From contig CALCGO010000281.1 of assembly GCA_937901055.1 (NCBI GenBank), forward strand, positions 1-6,975: a stretch of DNA of 6,975 bases, in the 5' to 3' direction. The notes under the pieces were generated by a model. That model was given only the letters and a program-made list of their open reading frames with translations, ran no database searches and was not told the DNA's origin. The DNA comes from an uncultured Rhodobacterales bacterium. Lineage in GTDB: Bacteria; Pseudomonadota; Alphaproteobacteria; Rhodobacterales; Rhodobacteraceae. Numbering within the stretch: the first letter of the stretch is position 1; every line of letters starts with the position of its first letter. This document shows positions 1-5,033 of the stretch, in pieces. The translations under genes were made by a program, and so were the position numbers.

Positions 1-2104
1 CGCCAACACGGATCGCCGTGATATTCGGAAAGGCATCGGCCACCTCGCGCAGCAACGCGCCTTCGGCTTCAGCTTCGGCATAAACCGTGGCGATATGCGA
101 ATGCGGGGCATTTTCCAATGCCGCCGGATTCAAAACCATAAGGAAGTTGATGCCCATGCCAGACCATTCCACATCCCTGAAATTTGTAATAGTGGAGGTG
201 ATATCGCGCCCCAATACGTTAAACGTAATCTGGTCACCAATCACCAACCCCAGTTCCGCCGCATCATCAGCGGTAAAGCTCATCAGCGGTGGCCCAGAAT
301 AATCCTCTGCCCACCATTCCCCTTCGGTCAGCTCCACGCCGTTGGGCGGAATGGCGGAATATGTAATGCCGCGGTCGCCTTCAATCGCCCAATGATCCCC
401 GAACACTTCTTTGGCGGGCTGGCCGTTCACCTTGGTAATCATCCCTTGCAACATCGGCGCGGTTTCGATTTTGGCGACATCCTCGTTTGCCAGAACAATC
501 TCGACAAACCCGTCACGCTGGTCGTTCAGAATATCGAGGAAGAAATACGCCGGTGCCACAGTCGGTAGTTCTTCCGAAATTGCGGACTGCATATTCGCAT
601 CAATCTGCCCAATGGTTGCCAGCACAGATAACCCCAACCCTAGCGACAAAATCACAGAAGCCGTTTCGCCGCCCGGACCACCAACCGCCCCTAGTGCGGA
701 TCTTAGGGCAGGGCGCCCCCGCGTAAGTCTTGATCGTGCCAACCGTGCGGCAAGAAATTTAGTCCCGCGTGCGGTGATCGCCAAAGTACCCAGCGCCGTC
801 ATCACCCCGAACGCCGACCAAAGCGCCAGTTTCGGCACAGCCGCAAACCAGGCGGCCAACCCAACCAACAGCGCAACCAAACCGGCAATAATCACCATAT
901 AATACCACCGGGGAAGTTTTTGGCCTTCGTCGATCTCATCGCGAAATAGCCCCGCCGCACGAATATCAATCGCGCGTGCCAACGGCCAAAGTGTGAAGAT
1001 CAACGCGGTCAGCATACCGTATATTGCCGCCTCGAATATAGGTTCCCAATAGATCGTGAAATTTGCTGGCACCGGCAGTTGTTCCGCAAGCAATGGGCCG
1101 GCCAGCACAGGAATGCCCGCACCCAGTATCAGCCCGATCATCACACCGAACACGGCTAAAACCCCGATCTGTGTCAGATAAATTCCGAAAACCATCGCAC
1201 GACTGGCCCCCAGCGTTTTTAGAACGCCGATCGTCTCGTTTTTGGTGCTCAAATACGCCCGCACCGCGGCAGAAACCCCGACACCACCGACAGCCAAACC
1301 AGCAAGCCCGATGATAATCAGAAACGATCCAATCCGTTCGACAAACCGGCTAAGCGTGGGGGTGCTGTTAGTGGAATCACTCCAGCTCATACCCGACTGC
1401 CCGAACAAGGTATTTGCCTCCTCGCCAATCACCGCGCCATCTGTTCCGTCAGGAAAAATCAGACGATAGTGGGAGTTGAACAACGTCCCCGCACTCATCA
1501 ATCCACTTCCCTCTAACGCCGACATTTCAACGATCACCCGAGGGCCAAGACTAAACCCTAATGCCGCGCCATCCGGCTCGTCCGTCAACACGGCACGAAG
1601 CTGAAAATCCTTGGTGCCAAGGCGTAAAACATCGCCAGTTTCCAGACCAAGCCGTTCAAACAAAGCCTGTTCCGCAACCAACCCCGGCAGACCATCCGTT
1701 ATGGCCAAAGCGGCGGATAGCGACATATCATTGTTCAGTCCGACGTTGCCATAAAGCGGATAGTTACCGTCGATTCCCTTAATTTGCACCAGACTACGTT
1801 CGCGCGCGCCGTTGTCCTCGAACAGAACCATGGACCGAAAATCAACGATCTGCGAAACTTGTTCGGTGTTTTCATCTACCCATGCCAGTTCTACCTCGTT
1901 GGCTAAGCGATAGGTGAATTGCATGGACGCATCGCCGCCCAAAATAGCATCCGATTCCGCCTCCAACCCTTCCTCGATCGCCATGCGAACAGAACCAACA
2001 GTGGTGATTGCCATGACGCCCAAGGCCAGACACAGCAGGAATATCCGAAACCCTGCCAAGCCGCCCCGCAGTTCACGGTACGCAATACGAAACATCACGC
2101 TCAT
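1..2104 (-). CDS. FtsX/YbbP-family ABC transporter permease, C-terminus cut by window edge
   Basis: The frame is open from the ATG at 2104 to base 1, giving 701 codons with no stop. It begins MSVMFRIAYRELRGG, then a first membrane segment (about residues 19-38), a large periplasmic domain (about 40-255), and a first FtsX-type membrane block: helices near 258-282, 304-336 and 354-377, with the cytoplasmic stretch STKNETIGVLKTLGAS (286-301) that is typical of FtsX-like permeases before the next helix. Further helices lie near 400-422, 424-446 and 481-500, followed by a second periplasmic domain (about 501-701). The second FtsX block is expected beyond the window; E. coli YbbP is about 800 residues. 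The start overlaps the ATPase stop as ATGA, and GGAAAG lies 8 nt upstream, so the two genes are probably translationally coupled. Internal ATG codons four residues in give an alternative start. The family is clear, but the substrate is unknown. A lipid or lipoprotein-like cargo is an inference from the LolD-type partner and adjacent tesA. Confidence 0.9.
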   Translation of the reverse strand, partial: MSVMFRIAYRELRGGLAGFRIFLLCLALGVMAITTVGSVRMAIEEGLEAESDAILGGDASMQFTYRLANEVELAWVDENTEQVSQIVDFRSMVLFEDNGARERSLVQIKGIDGNYPLYGNVGLNNDMSLSAALAITDGLPGLVAEQALFERLGLETGDVLRLGTKDFQLRAVLTDEPDGAALGFSLGPRVIVEMSALEGSGLMSAGTLFNSHYRLIFPDGTDGAVIGEEANTLFGQSGMSWSDSTNSTPTLSRFVERIGSFLIIIGLAGLAVGGVGVSAAVRAYLSTKNETIGVLKTLGASRAMVFGIYLTQIGVLAVFGVMIGLILGAGIPVLAGPLLAEQLPVPANFTIYWEPIFEAAIYGMLTALIFTLWPLARAIDIRAAGLFRDEIDEGQKLPRWYYMVIIAGLVALLVGLAAWFAAVPKLALWSAFGVMTALGTLAITARGTKFLAARLARSRLTRGRPALRSALGAVGGPGGETASVILSLGLGLSVLATIGQIDANMQSAISEELPTVAPAYFFLDILNDQRDGFVEIVLANEDVAKIETAPMLQGMITKVNGQPAKEVFGDHWAIEGDRGITYSAIPPNGVELTEGEWWAEDYSGPPLMSFTADDAAELGLVIGDQITFNVLGRDITSTITNFRDVEWSGMGINFLMVLNPAALENAPHSHIATVYAEAEAEGALLREVADAFPNITAIRVG

Positions 2105-2772
2105 GCGTCGATCTTTCCGTCGTTAAGCTGGATAACCCGGTCACACCGCTTTGCCAGCCCTTTGTCATGCGTGACCAGCACCAGCGTTGAACCATGCCGG
2201 TCCCGCAGAACAAACAGCATCTCCATGATCGCCTGACCATTGGTGCTATCCAAGTTCCCCGTCGGTTCATCCGCCAACAATATCTCTGGCCGAGGGGCCG
2301 CCGCGCGGGCCAAAGCCACCCGCTGCTGCTCCCCACCTGACATTTGCGCCGGGTAATGGTCCAACCGCTCGCCCAAGCCAACGGCCCGTAGCTCGGCTTC
2401 GGCTTTGCTGAAAGCCTCGCGGTCACCAGCCAGTTCCAGCGGGGTCGCGACGTTTTCCAAGGCGGTCATCGTCGGGATCAGGTGAAAGGATTGAAAAACC
2501 ACCCCCATATGGTCACGCCGAAATCGCGCCATTTGATCTTCGTTCATCGTGGTAATATCGTTGTCCATAACCGAAACGTCGCCACTCGACGCATTTTCCA
2601 GCCCCGCCATGATCATAAGCAGCGAACTTTTGCCCGAACCACTAGGGCCGATCAAACCAAGTGTCTCGCCCTTCTGGACAGTCAGGGAAATACCCTTCAA
2701 AATATCAACAGACCCCGCATTGCCCGAAAGCGTTAAATTCATATCGTTCAGGGAAATCACAGGAGAATTCAT
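2101..2772 (-). CDS. LolD/YbbA-family ABC transporter ATP-binding protein
   Basis: This is a 223-residue stand-alone nucleotide-binding subunit of the MacB/LolD/FtsE type. All motifs are intact: Walker A GPSGSGKS (42-49), Q-loop glutamine 94 in VVFQSF, signature MSGGEQQR (144-151), Walker B ILLADEP (164-170) with catalytic Glu169, D-loop GNLD (172-175) and switch His202 in THD. It should bind and hydrolyse ATP on the cytoplasmic face to drive the permease encoded immediately downstream, whose ATG overlaps this gene's TGA. The ATG at 2772 has a modest Shine-Dalgarno, AAAGG, 10 nt upstream (2783-2787). The gene is divergent from tesA, matching the E. coli order tesA-ybbA-ybbP, so YbbA is the closest named relative by context. 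LolD is the alternative, but the partner is a single large YbbP-like permease and not a LolC/LolE pair, which argues against a true Lol system. Confidence 0.95.
   Translation of the reverse strand: MNSPVISLNDMNLTLSGNAGSVDILKGISLTVQKGETLGLIGPSGSGKSSLLMIMAGLENASSGDVSVMDNDITTMNEDQMARFRRDHMGVVFQSFHLIPTMTALENVATPLELAGDREAFSKAEAELRAVGLGERLDHYPAQMSGGEQQRVALARAAAPRPEILLADEPTGNLDSTNGQAIMEMLFVLRDRHGSTLVLVTHDKGLAKRCDRVIQLNDGKIDA
2742..2747 (+). promoter_or_regulatory. Candidate tesA promoter -10 (with -35 at 2720-2725)
   Basis: TTGCCC (2720-2725), a 16-base spacer and TATCGT (2742-2747) resemble a weak sigma-70-type promoter pointing towards tesA. It lies inside the first codons of the divergent ATPase gene. 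Transcription would begin near 2754, just ahead of AGGAGA at 2761. The match is only partial at both hexamers, so this is a suggestion. Confidence 0.25.
2761..2766 (+). promoter_or_regulatory. Ribosome binding site for the TTG start of tesA
   Basis: AGGAGA ends 6 nt before the TTG at 2773 (core AGGAG at 7 nt), a near-ideal Shine-Dalgarno. It favours TTG 2773 over the ATG at 2806, which has no purine-rich site. The caveat is that these bases also encode Asn-Ser-Pro at the start of the ATPase on the other strand, so the match could be coincidental. Confidence 0.5.
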
Positions 2773-3462
2773 TTGTTTAATACCTTTGTTAGCAATACCT
2801 ATCCCATGGCATATGGGTTTTTATCGTTCACACACAAGCTGTTGCTCGCAATGATTTTGGGGATACTAACCACACACCCCGCACAGGCCGAAGACACATT
2901 TACGATAGTGGCCTTCGGCGACTCGCTTACCCGCGGCTATGGCCTGCCCGAGGACCAAGGCTTCGTGCCCCAACTTCAGGCGTGGTTGCACGCAAACGGT
3001 GGTGAACATATCGAGGTCCTTAATGCAGGTCTAAGCGGTGACACGACCGCCGGCGGATTGGCACGTATCGACTGGACGTTAACCGATGACGTGGACGCCG
3101 TGATCGTCGCCCTTGGTGGCAACGATATGCTGCGCGGGATATTCCCGACCTCCTCGCACCAAAACTTGGACGGTATCGTAGCGCTGTTAAGCGCGCGTAA
3201 CCTGCCCGTAATGCTGGTGGGCTTGCCCGCCCCAACAAACTTTGGCCCCGAGTTCAAAGAAGAATTCGACGCGATGTACCCTGCCGTCGCGACTAAATAC
3301 GATACCTTGCTCTACCCCTACTTCTTTGAAGGCTTCGGGGCCGCCCAAGACACTTCTGCTTTGACGAAGTACATGCAAAACGATGCAACCCATCCCAACG
3401 CCGAAGGTGTCCTGTTGATCGTCGCCCACATGGGACCAATGGTTCTAGAGTTGGCGCGTTAA
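2773..3462 (+). CDS. tesA: TesA: periplasmic SGNH/GDSL esterase (acyl-CoA thioesterase I / lysophospholipase L1 / arylesterase)
   Basis: The protein has 229 residues from TTG 2773 or 218 from ATG 2806. Both versions carry a signal peptide with hydrophobic core LLLAMILGIL and a signal-peptidase-I-like end HPAQA before Glu40 (TTG numbering), so the mature enzyme should be periplasmic. The SGNH blocks are complete: GDSLTRGYGL with nucleophile Ser51, NAGLSGDTTAGGLARI with oxyanion Gly89, LGGNDMLRG with Asn117, and DATHPN with Asp204 and His207. The layout closely follows E. coli TesA, which hydrolyses acyl thioesters, lysophospholipids and aryl esters; the physiological substrate here is not visible. 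Upstream is the divergent ABC operon and downstream it converges with hisN, the two stop codons sharing TTAA. The start is uncertain: TTG has the good Shine-Dalgarno, while ATG 2806 gives a more standard 28-residue signal peptide and avoids 11 AT-rich codons. Confidence 0.93.
   Translation: MFNTFVSNTYPMAYGFLSFTHKLLLAMILGILTTHPAQAEDTFTIVAFGDSLTRGYGLPEDQGFVPQLQAWLHANGGEHIEVLNAGLSGDTTAGGLARIDWTLTDDVDAVIVALGGNDMLRGIFPTSSHQNLDGIVALLSARNLPVMLVGLPAPTNFGPEFKEEFDAMYPAVATKYDTLLYPYFFEGFGAAQDTSALTKYMQNDATHPNAEGVLLIVAHMGPMVLELAR
3459..3462. other. Shared TTAA: overlapping stop codons of tesA and hisN
   Basis: The palindrome TTAA supplies TAA to tesA on the plus strand (3460-3462) and TAA to hisN on the minus strand (3459-3461). 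The two convergent genes therefore overlap by 4 bp with no intergenic space, and each transcript must end inside the other gene. Confidence 0.97.
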
Positions 3463-4262
3463 TCCGCGACCTTTGACAAAATTTCCAACGCCTGCGCATG
3501 CAAAACCGCATTGCTCGCCGCTAAAATGCGCCCACCATTGTGCGCGGGGCCACCTTGCCAATCGGTCACTATGCCACCCGCCGCCTCGATAACACCTTGA
3601 GGGCCCTGAATGTCATAAGCGTTCAATCCGGCCTCGATCACCAGATCAATCTGGCCCATTGCCAGCAGTGCATAGGCGTAACAATCCAGCCCGTATCGCG
3701 TCAACTTCACTTGGTCACGCACCGCCTCAAAGCCCAGACGCTCGACCTCCGTGCCGACCTCCGGGAAGGTAGACATCAACGTCGCCTCGCCAAGTGTTTC
3801 ACATTTGCTGCTGGAAATGTCGCGCGACTCGTCACCAACCACCAAGCGCGCCTGCCCAAACGCGCCGATAAACCGCTCCCCTATGTAAGGTTGATCGACG
3901 ACGCCCAACAGCGGACCATCGCCTGCATCAAGCCCGATCAAAACACCCCAAGACGGTATGCCGCTGATAAACGCCCTTGTGCCGTCAATCGGATCAATCA
4001 CCCACGTAAGGCCGGAGGTTCCGGCCCTATTGCCAAACTCTTCCCCCAGAATAGCGTCGTTGGGGCGGCGCTTGGCCAATATGTTCCGTATCGCGGTTTC
4101 CGCTTCACGGTCAGCAATCGTTACCGGGTCAAACCCATCGTCAAGTTTGTTGACGGCCTGCAACTCGGGCGCACGGAAATACTTCAAGGTGATTTCCCGC
4201 GCGGCATCGGCCAATGCGTTGGCTACATCCAACAACTCGGCTTGTTCGGTTTGTGAAAACAT
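3459..4262 (-). CDS. hisN: Inositol-monophosphatase-family phosphatase, probably histidinol-phosphatase HisN
   Basis: This is a 267-residue cytosolic Mg2+-dependent phosphatase of the IMPase/FIG superfamily. Metal ligands are visible: Glu74/Glu75 in GEEFG, Asp90, Ile92 and Asp93 in WVIDPIDGTRAF, and Asp217 in NAYDIQGP; FDPVTIADREAE (44-55) is the usual N-terminal family motif. The C-terminal motif is YDIQGPQGVIEAAGGIVTDW, not the WDxAAG form of classical inositol monophosphatases. As I recall the HisN subgroup, which converts histidinol phosphate to histidinol in histidine synthesis, it has this YDxQ type. Inositol monophosphatase or CysQ-like 3'-phosphatase activity remains possible. The ATG at 4262 is preceded by GGGGA at a 7-nt spacing, but that site sits in the 3' arm of a terminator-like hairpin. 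The stop overlaps the tesA stop tail to tail. No other his gene is in view. Confidence 0.85.
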   Translation of the reverse strand: MFSQTEQAELLDVANALADAAREITLKYFRAPELQAVNKLDDGFDPVTIADREAETAIRNILAKRRPNDAILGEEFGNRAGTSGLTWVIDPIDGTRAFISGIPSWGVLIGLDAGDGPLLGVVDQPYIGERFIGAFGQARLVVGDESRDISSSKCETLGEATLMSTFPEVGTEVERLGFEAVRDQVKLTRYGLDCYAYALLAMGQIDLVIEAGLNAYDIQGPQGVIEAAGGIVTDWQGGPAHNGGRILAASNAVLHAQALEILSKVAD

Positions 4263-4266
4263 AAAA

Positions 4267-4311
4267 AAATCCCCGCGCGTTGACCATAAACAGGCTTCCG
4301 CACGGGGATTT
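4267..4311 (-). terminator. Terminator-like hairpin abutting the hisN start codon
   Basis: The arms 4267-4279 and 4299-4311 form 12 Watson-Crick pairs plus one G-U wobble as minus-strand RNA, with a 19-nt loop. On the plus strand the wobble becomes a C-A mismatch. The GC-rich core is followed by seven U residues (4263-4269, partly within the stem base), then the hisN ATG. It begins about 60 nt after the stop of the XRE gene, so it looks like that gene's intrinsic terminator. It also contains the hisN Shine-Dalgarno GGGGA (4270-4274), which folding would hide. Confidence 0.7.
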
Positions 4312-4343
4312 CATATCTTTAGACGCCAGTCAATTGATAGGCA

Positions 4344-4361
4344 CCAATTCCGCCAAATTGG
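4344..4361 (-). repeat. Small inverted repeat in the XRE-hisN gap
   Basis: CCAATT (4344-4349) and AATTGG (4356-4361) are perfect 6-bp arms around a 6-nt loop, just downstream of the XRE stop codon. It is AT-rich and short with no following U tract, so it is a weak hairpin or possible operator. CAATTG recurs nearby at 4331-4336. Confidence 0.3.
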
Positions 4362-4371
4362 AGCAACAAAT

Positions 4372-4758
4372 TTAGGCGGCAGATTCACTCAGCACACGAG
4401 CCAGATCGAACAAACGACGGCGCTGTGGCTCAGGGATGGCGTAATAGGAACGTACCAGCTCCAGCGCTTCCTTATCAGCCAACAGATCGCCTTTCAGCTT
4501 GTCCGCCGAGGTCGCTGCGTGAACGATATCTTCTTCGCTCGCATCAAGCCCTTCAAAGAAGAAACTGATCTGCACATCAACGGCTGCCGCGATATCCCAA
4601 AGGCGAGAAGCGCTGACGCGATTCATGCCAGTTTCATATTTCTGAATCTGTTGAAATTTAATTCCAACGATCTCGCCCAGCTGTTGCTGGGTCATACCAA
4701 CCATCCAACGACGGTGGCGAATGCGTTTACCTACGTGTACATCTACAGGGTGTTTCAT
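4372..4758 (-). CDS. PraR-like XRE-family helix-turn-helix transcriptional regulator
   Basis: This is a 128-residue cytosolic DNA-binding protein. The N-terminal Cro/C1-type HTH covers about residues 11-68. TQQQLGEIVGIKFQQIQKYETG (23-44) contains the helix-turn-helix, with KFQQIQKYE as the recognition helix, then SASRLWDIAAAVDVQISFFFEG. An acidic linker follows, and a C-terminal helix with PEPQRRRLFDLARVL (109-123) resembles the end of rhizobial PraR, a repressor of quorum-sensing and surface genes. The target genes here are unknown. ATG 4758 is chosen because GGAG (4766-4769) lies 7 nt upstream of it; the ATG two codons earlier (4764) would leave only 1 nt. The upstream gap has dyads and a sigma-54-like promoter. 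A terminator-like hairpin separates it from hisN, so the two may not be an operon. Autoregulation is plausible but not shown. Confidence 0.88.
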   Translation of the reverse strand: MKHPVDVHVGKRIRHRRWMVGMTQQQLGEIVGIKFQQIQKYETGMNRVSASRLWDIAAAVDVQISFFFEGLDASEEDIVHAATSADKLKGDLLADKEALELVRSYYAIPEPQRRRLFDLARVLSESAA

Positions 4759-4765
4759 TGTCATG

Positions 4766-4769
4766 CTCC
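4766..4769 (-). promoter_or_regulatory. Ribosome binding site deciding the XRE regulator start
   Basis: GGAG on the minus strand stands 7 nt from the ATG at 4758 but only 1 nt from the ATG at 4764. It therefore supports the shorter product beginning MKHPVDVHVG. Confidence 0.75.
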
Positions 4770-4781
4770 AAAATTTAATAC

Positions 4782-4796
4782 TCTACGTAAGGTAGA
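4782..4796. repeat. 15-bp dyad TCTAC-N5-GTAGA upstream of the XRE regulator (candidate operator)
   Basis: The arms TCTAC (4782-4786) and GTAGA (4792-4796) are perfectly complementary around GTAAG. The dyad covers the predicted transcription start of the regulator. Most of it recurs as a direct repeat: CTCTACGTAAGGT (4781-4793) and CTCTACTTAAGGT (4925-4937) differ at one of 13 bases. Two copies in one gap suggest a binding site, possibly for the regulator itself. Confidence 0.4.
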
Positions 4797-4813
4797 TGCA
4801 TAGAGTGTGCCAA
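4797..4813 (-). promoter_or_regulatory. Candidate sigma-54 (RpoN) -24/-12 promoter for the XRE regulator
   Basis: On the minus strand TTGGCAC (4813-4807), CACTCT-type spacer bases and ATGCA (4801-4797) place GG and GC exactly 10 nt apart, as in the RpoN consensus TGGCACG-N4-TTGC. Two of the consensus bases differ. The predicted start is near 4786, leaving a 28-nt leader that contains the GGAG site. It is based on pattern only. Confidence 0.4.
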
Positions 4814-4873
4814 CATTTTTAAAAGTCGTTGTCGCCACATAACCATTTAGATAAGTTTCAAATATTTGCTCAA

Positions 4874-4886
4874 TAAGGCGTTGATA
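4874..4886 (-). promoter_or_regulatory. Candidate IHF binding site
   Basis: TATCAACGCCTTA on the minus strand fits the IHF consensus WATCAANNNNTTR at every defined position. It is centred about 95 bp upstream of the predicted sigma-54 start, between that promoter and the dyad at 4903-4918. This is where IHF commonly bends DNA in sigma-54 promoters. The region is AT-rich, which raises the chance of a random match. Confidence 0.35.
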
Positions 4887-4902
4887 CTACAGCATAAAAA
4901 AC

Positions 4903-4918
4903 TTCACTTTTTCGTGAA
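4903..4918. repeat. Dyad TTCAC-N6-GTGAA (possible upstream activator site)
   Basis: Perfect 5-bp arms (4903-4907 and 4914-4918) flank TTTTTC. The dyad lies roughly 117-132 bp upstream of the predicted start of the XRE regulator, a typical distance for an enhancer-binding protein. The cognate protein is unknown. Confidence 0.3.
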
Positions 4919-4941
4919 TATTTTCTCTACTTAAGGTGTTA

Positions 4942-4951
4942 TTGAGCTCAA
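4942..4951. repeat. Perfect 10-bp palindrome TTGAGCTCAA
   Basis: This self-complementary decamer lies in the gap between typA and the XRE gene. Its left part also belongs to TTATTGAGC (4939-4947), whose exact reverse complement GCTCAATAA stands at 4868-4876. The 9-bp pair could be a second site or a long-range stem. Confidence 0.35.
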
Positions 4952-4968
4952 CTTGTGATATTCCCATT

Positions 4969-4982
4969 TTGCGAATTTGCAA
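4969..4982. repeat. Quasi-palindrome TTGCGAATTTGCAA
   Basis: Twelve of the 14 bases match its own reverse complement, with TTGC and GCAA arms around AATT. It lies between the typA terminator hairpin and the other dyads, so it may be an operator; no specific protein can be named. Confidence 0.25.
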
Positions 4983-4995
4983 TCTTAGGAATATT

Positions 4996-5025
4996 GGCGT
5001 TTTGCAAGGCAGGTTGCAAAACGCC
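4996..5025. terminator. 12-bp perfect hairpin after typA (terminator, possibly bidirectional)
   Basis: The arms 4996-5007 (GGCGTTTTGCAA) and 5014-5025 are perfectly complementary with a 6-nt loop, starting 9 bases beyond the typA stop. For typA transcripts the sequence after the stem (AATATTCC) is a poor U tract. For plus-strand transcripts the stem is followed by GGTTTTTA. It probably ends or protects the typA mRNA and may also stop antisense transcription entering typA. Confidence 0.7.
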
Positions 5026-5033
5026 GGTTTTTA

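Noticed and set aside
87..902. Several plus-strand open frames at the left end, and others up to about 2236
   Set aside because: They are shadows of the minus-strand permease, which reads through without a stop for 701 codons with coherent membrane segments.
2073..2426. 117-codon minus-strand frame overlapping the ATPase 3' end
   Set aside because: It is an out-of-phase frame inside the ATPase gene, with a Trp/Arg-rich translation and no family features.
2780..2860. Promoter for the ABC operon in the start of tesA
   Set aside because: TTGTGT with TATGCC at 18 bp can be found on the minus strand, but both hexamers are poor matches and I would not call it.
4312..4371. hisN promoter based on TTGACT (minus strand, near 4332-4337)
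   Set aside because: TTGACT resembles a -35, but no acceptable -10 lies 16-18 bp downstream; the nearest TATGAA is only 12 bp away.
3958..4803. 281-codon plus-strand open frame across hisN and the XRE gene
   Set aside because: It is antisense to two recognisable genes and spans the gap between them. It has no domain or ribosome binding site.
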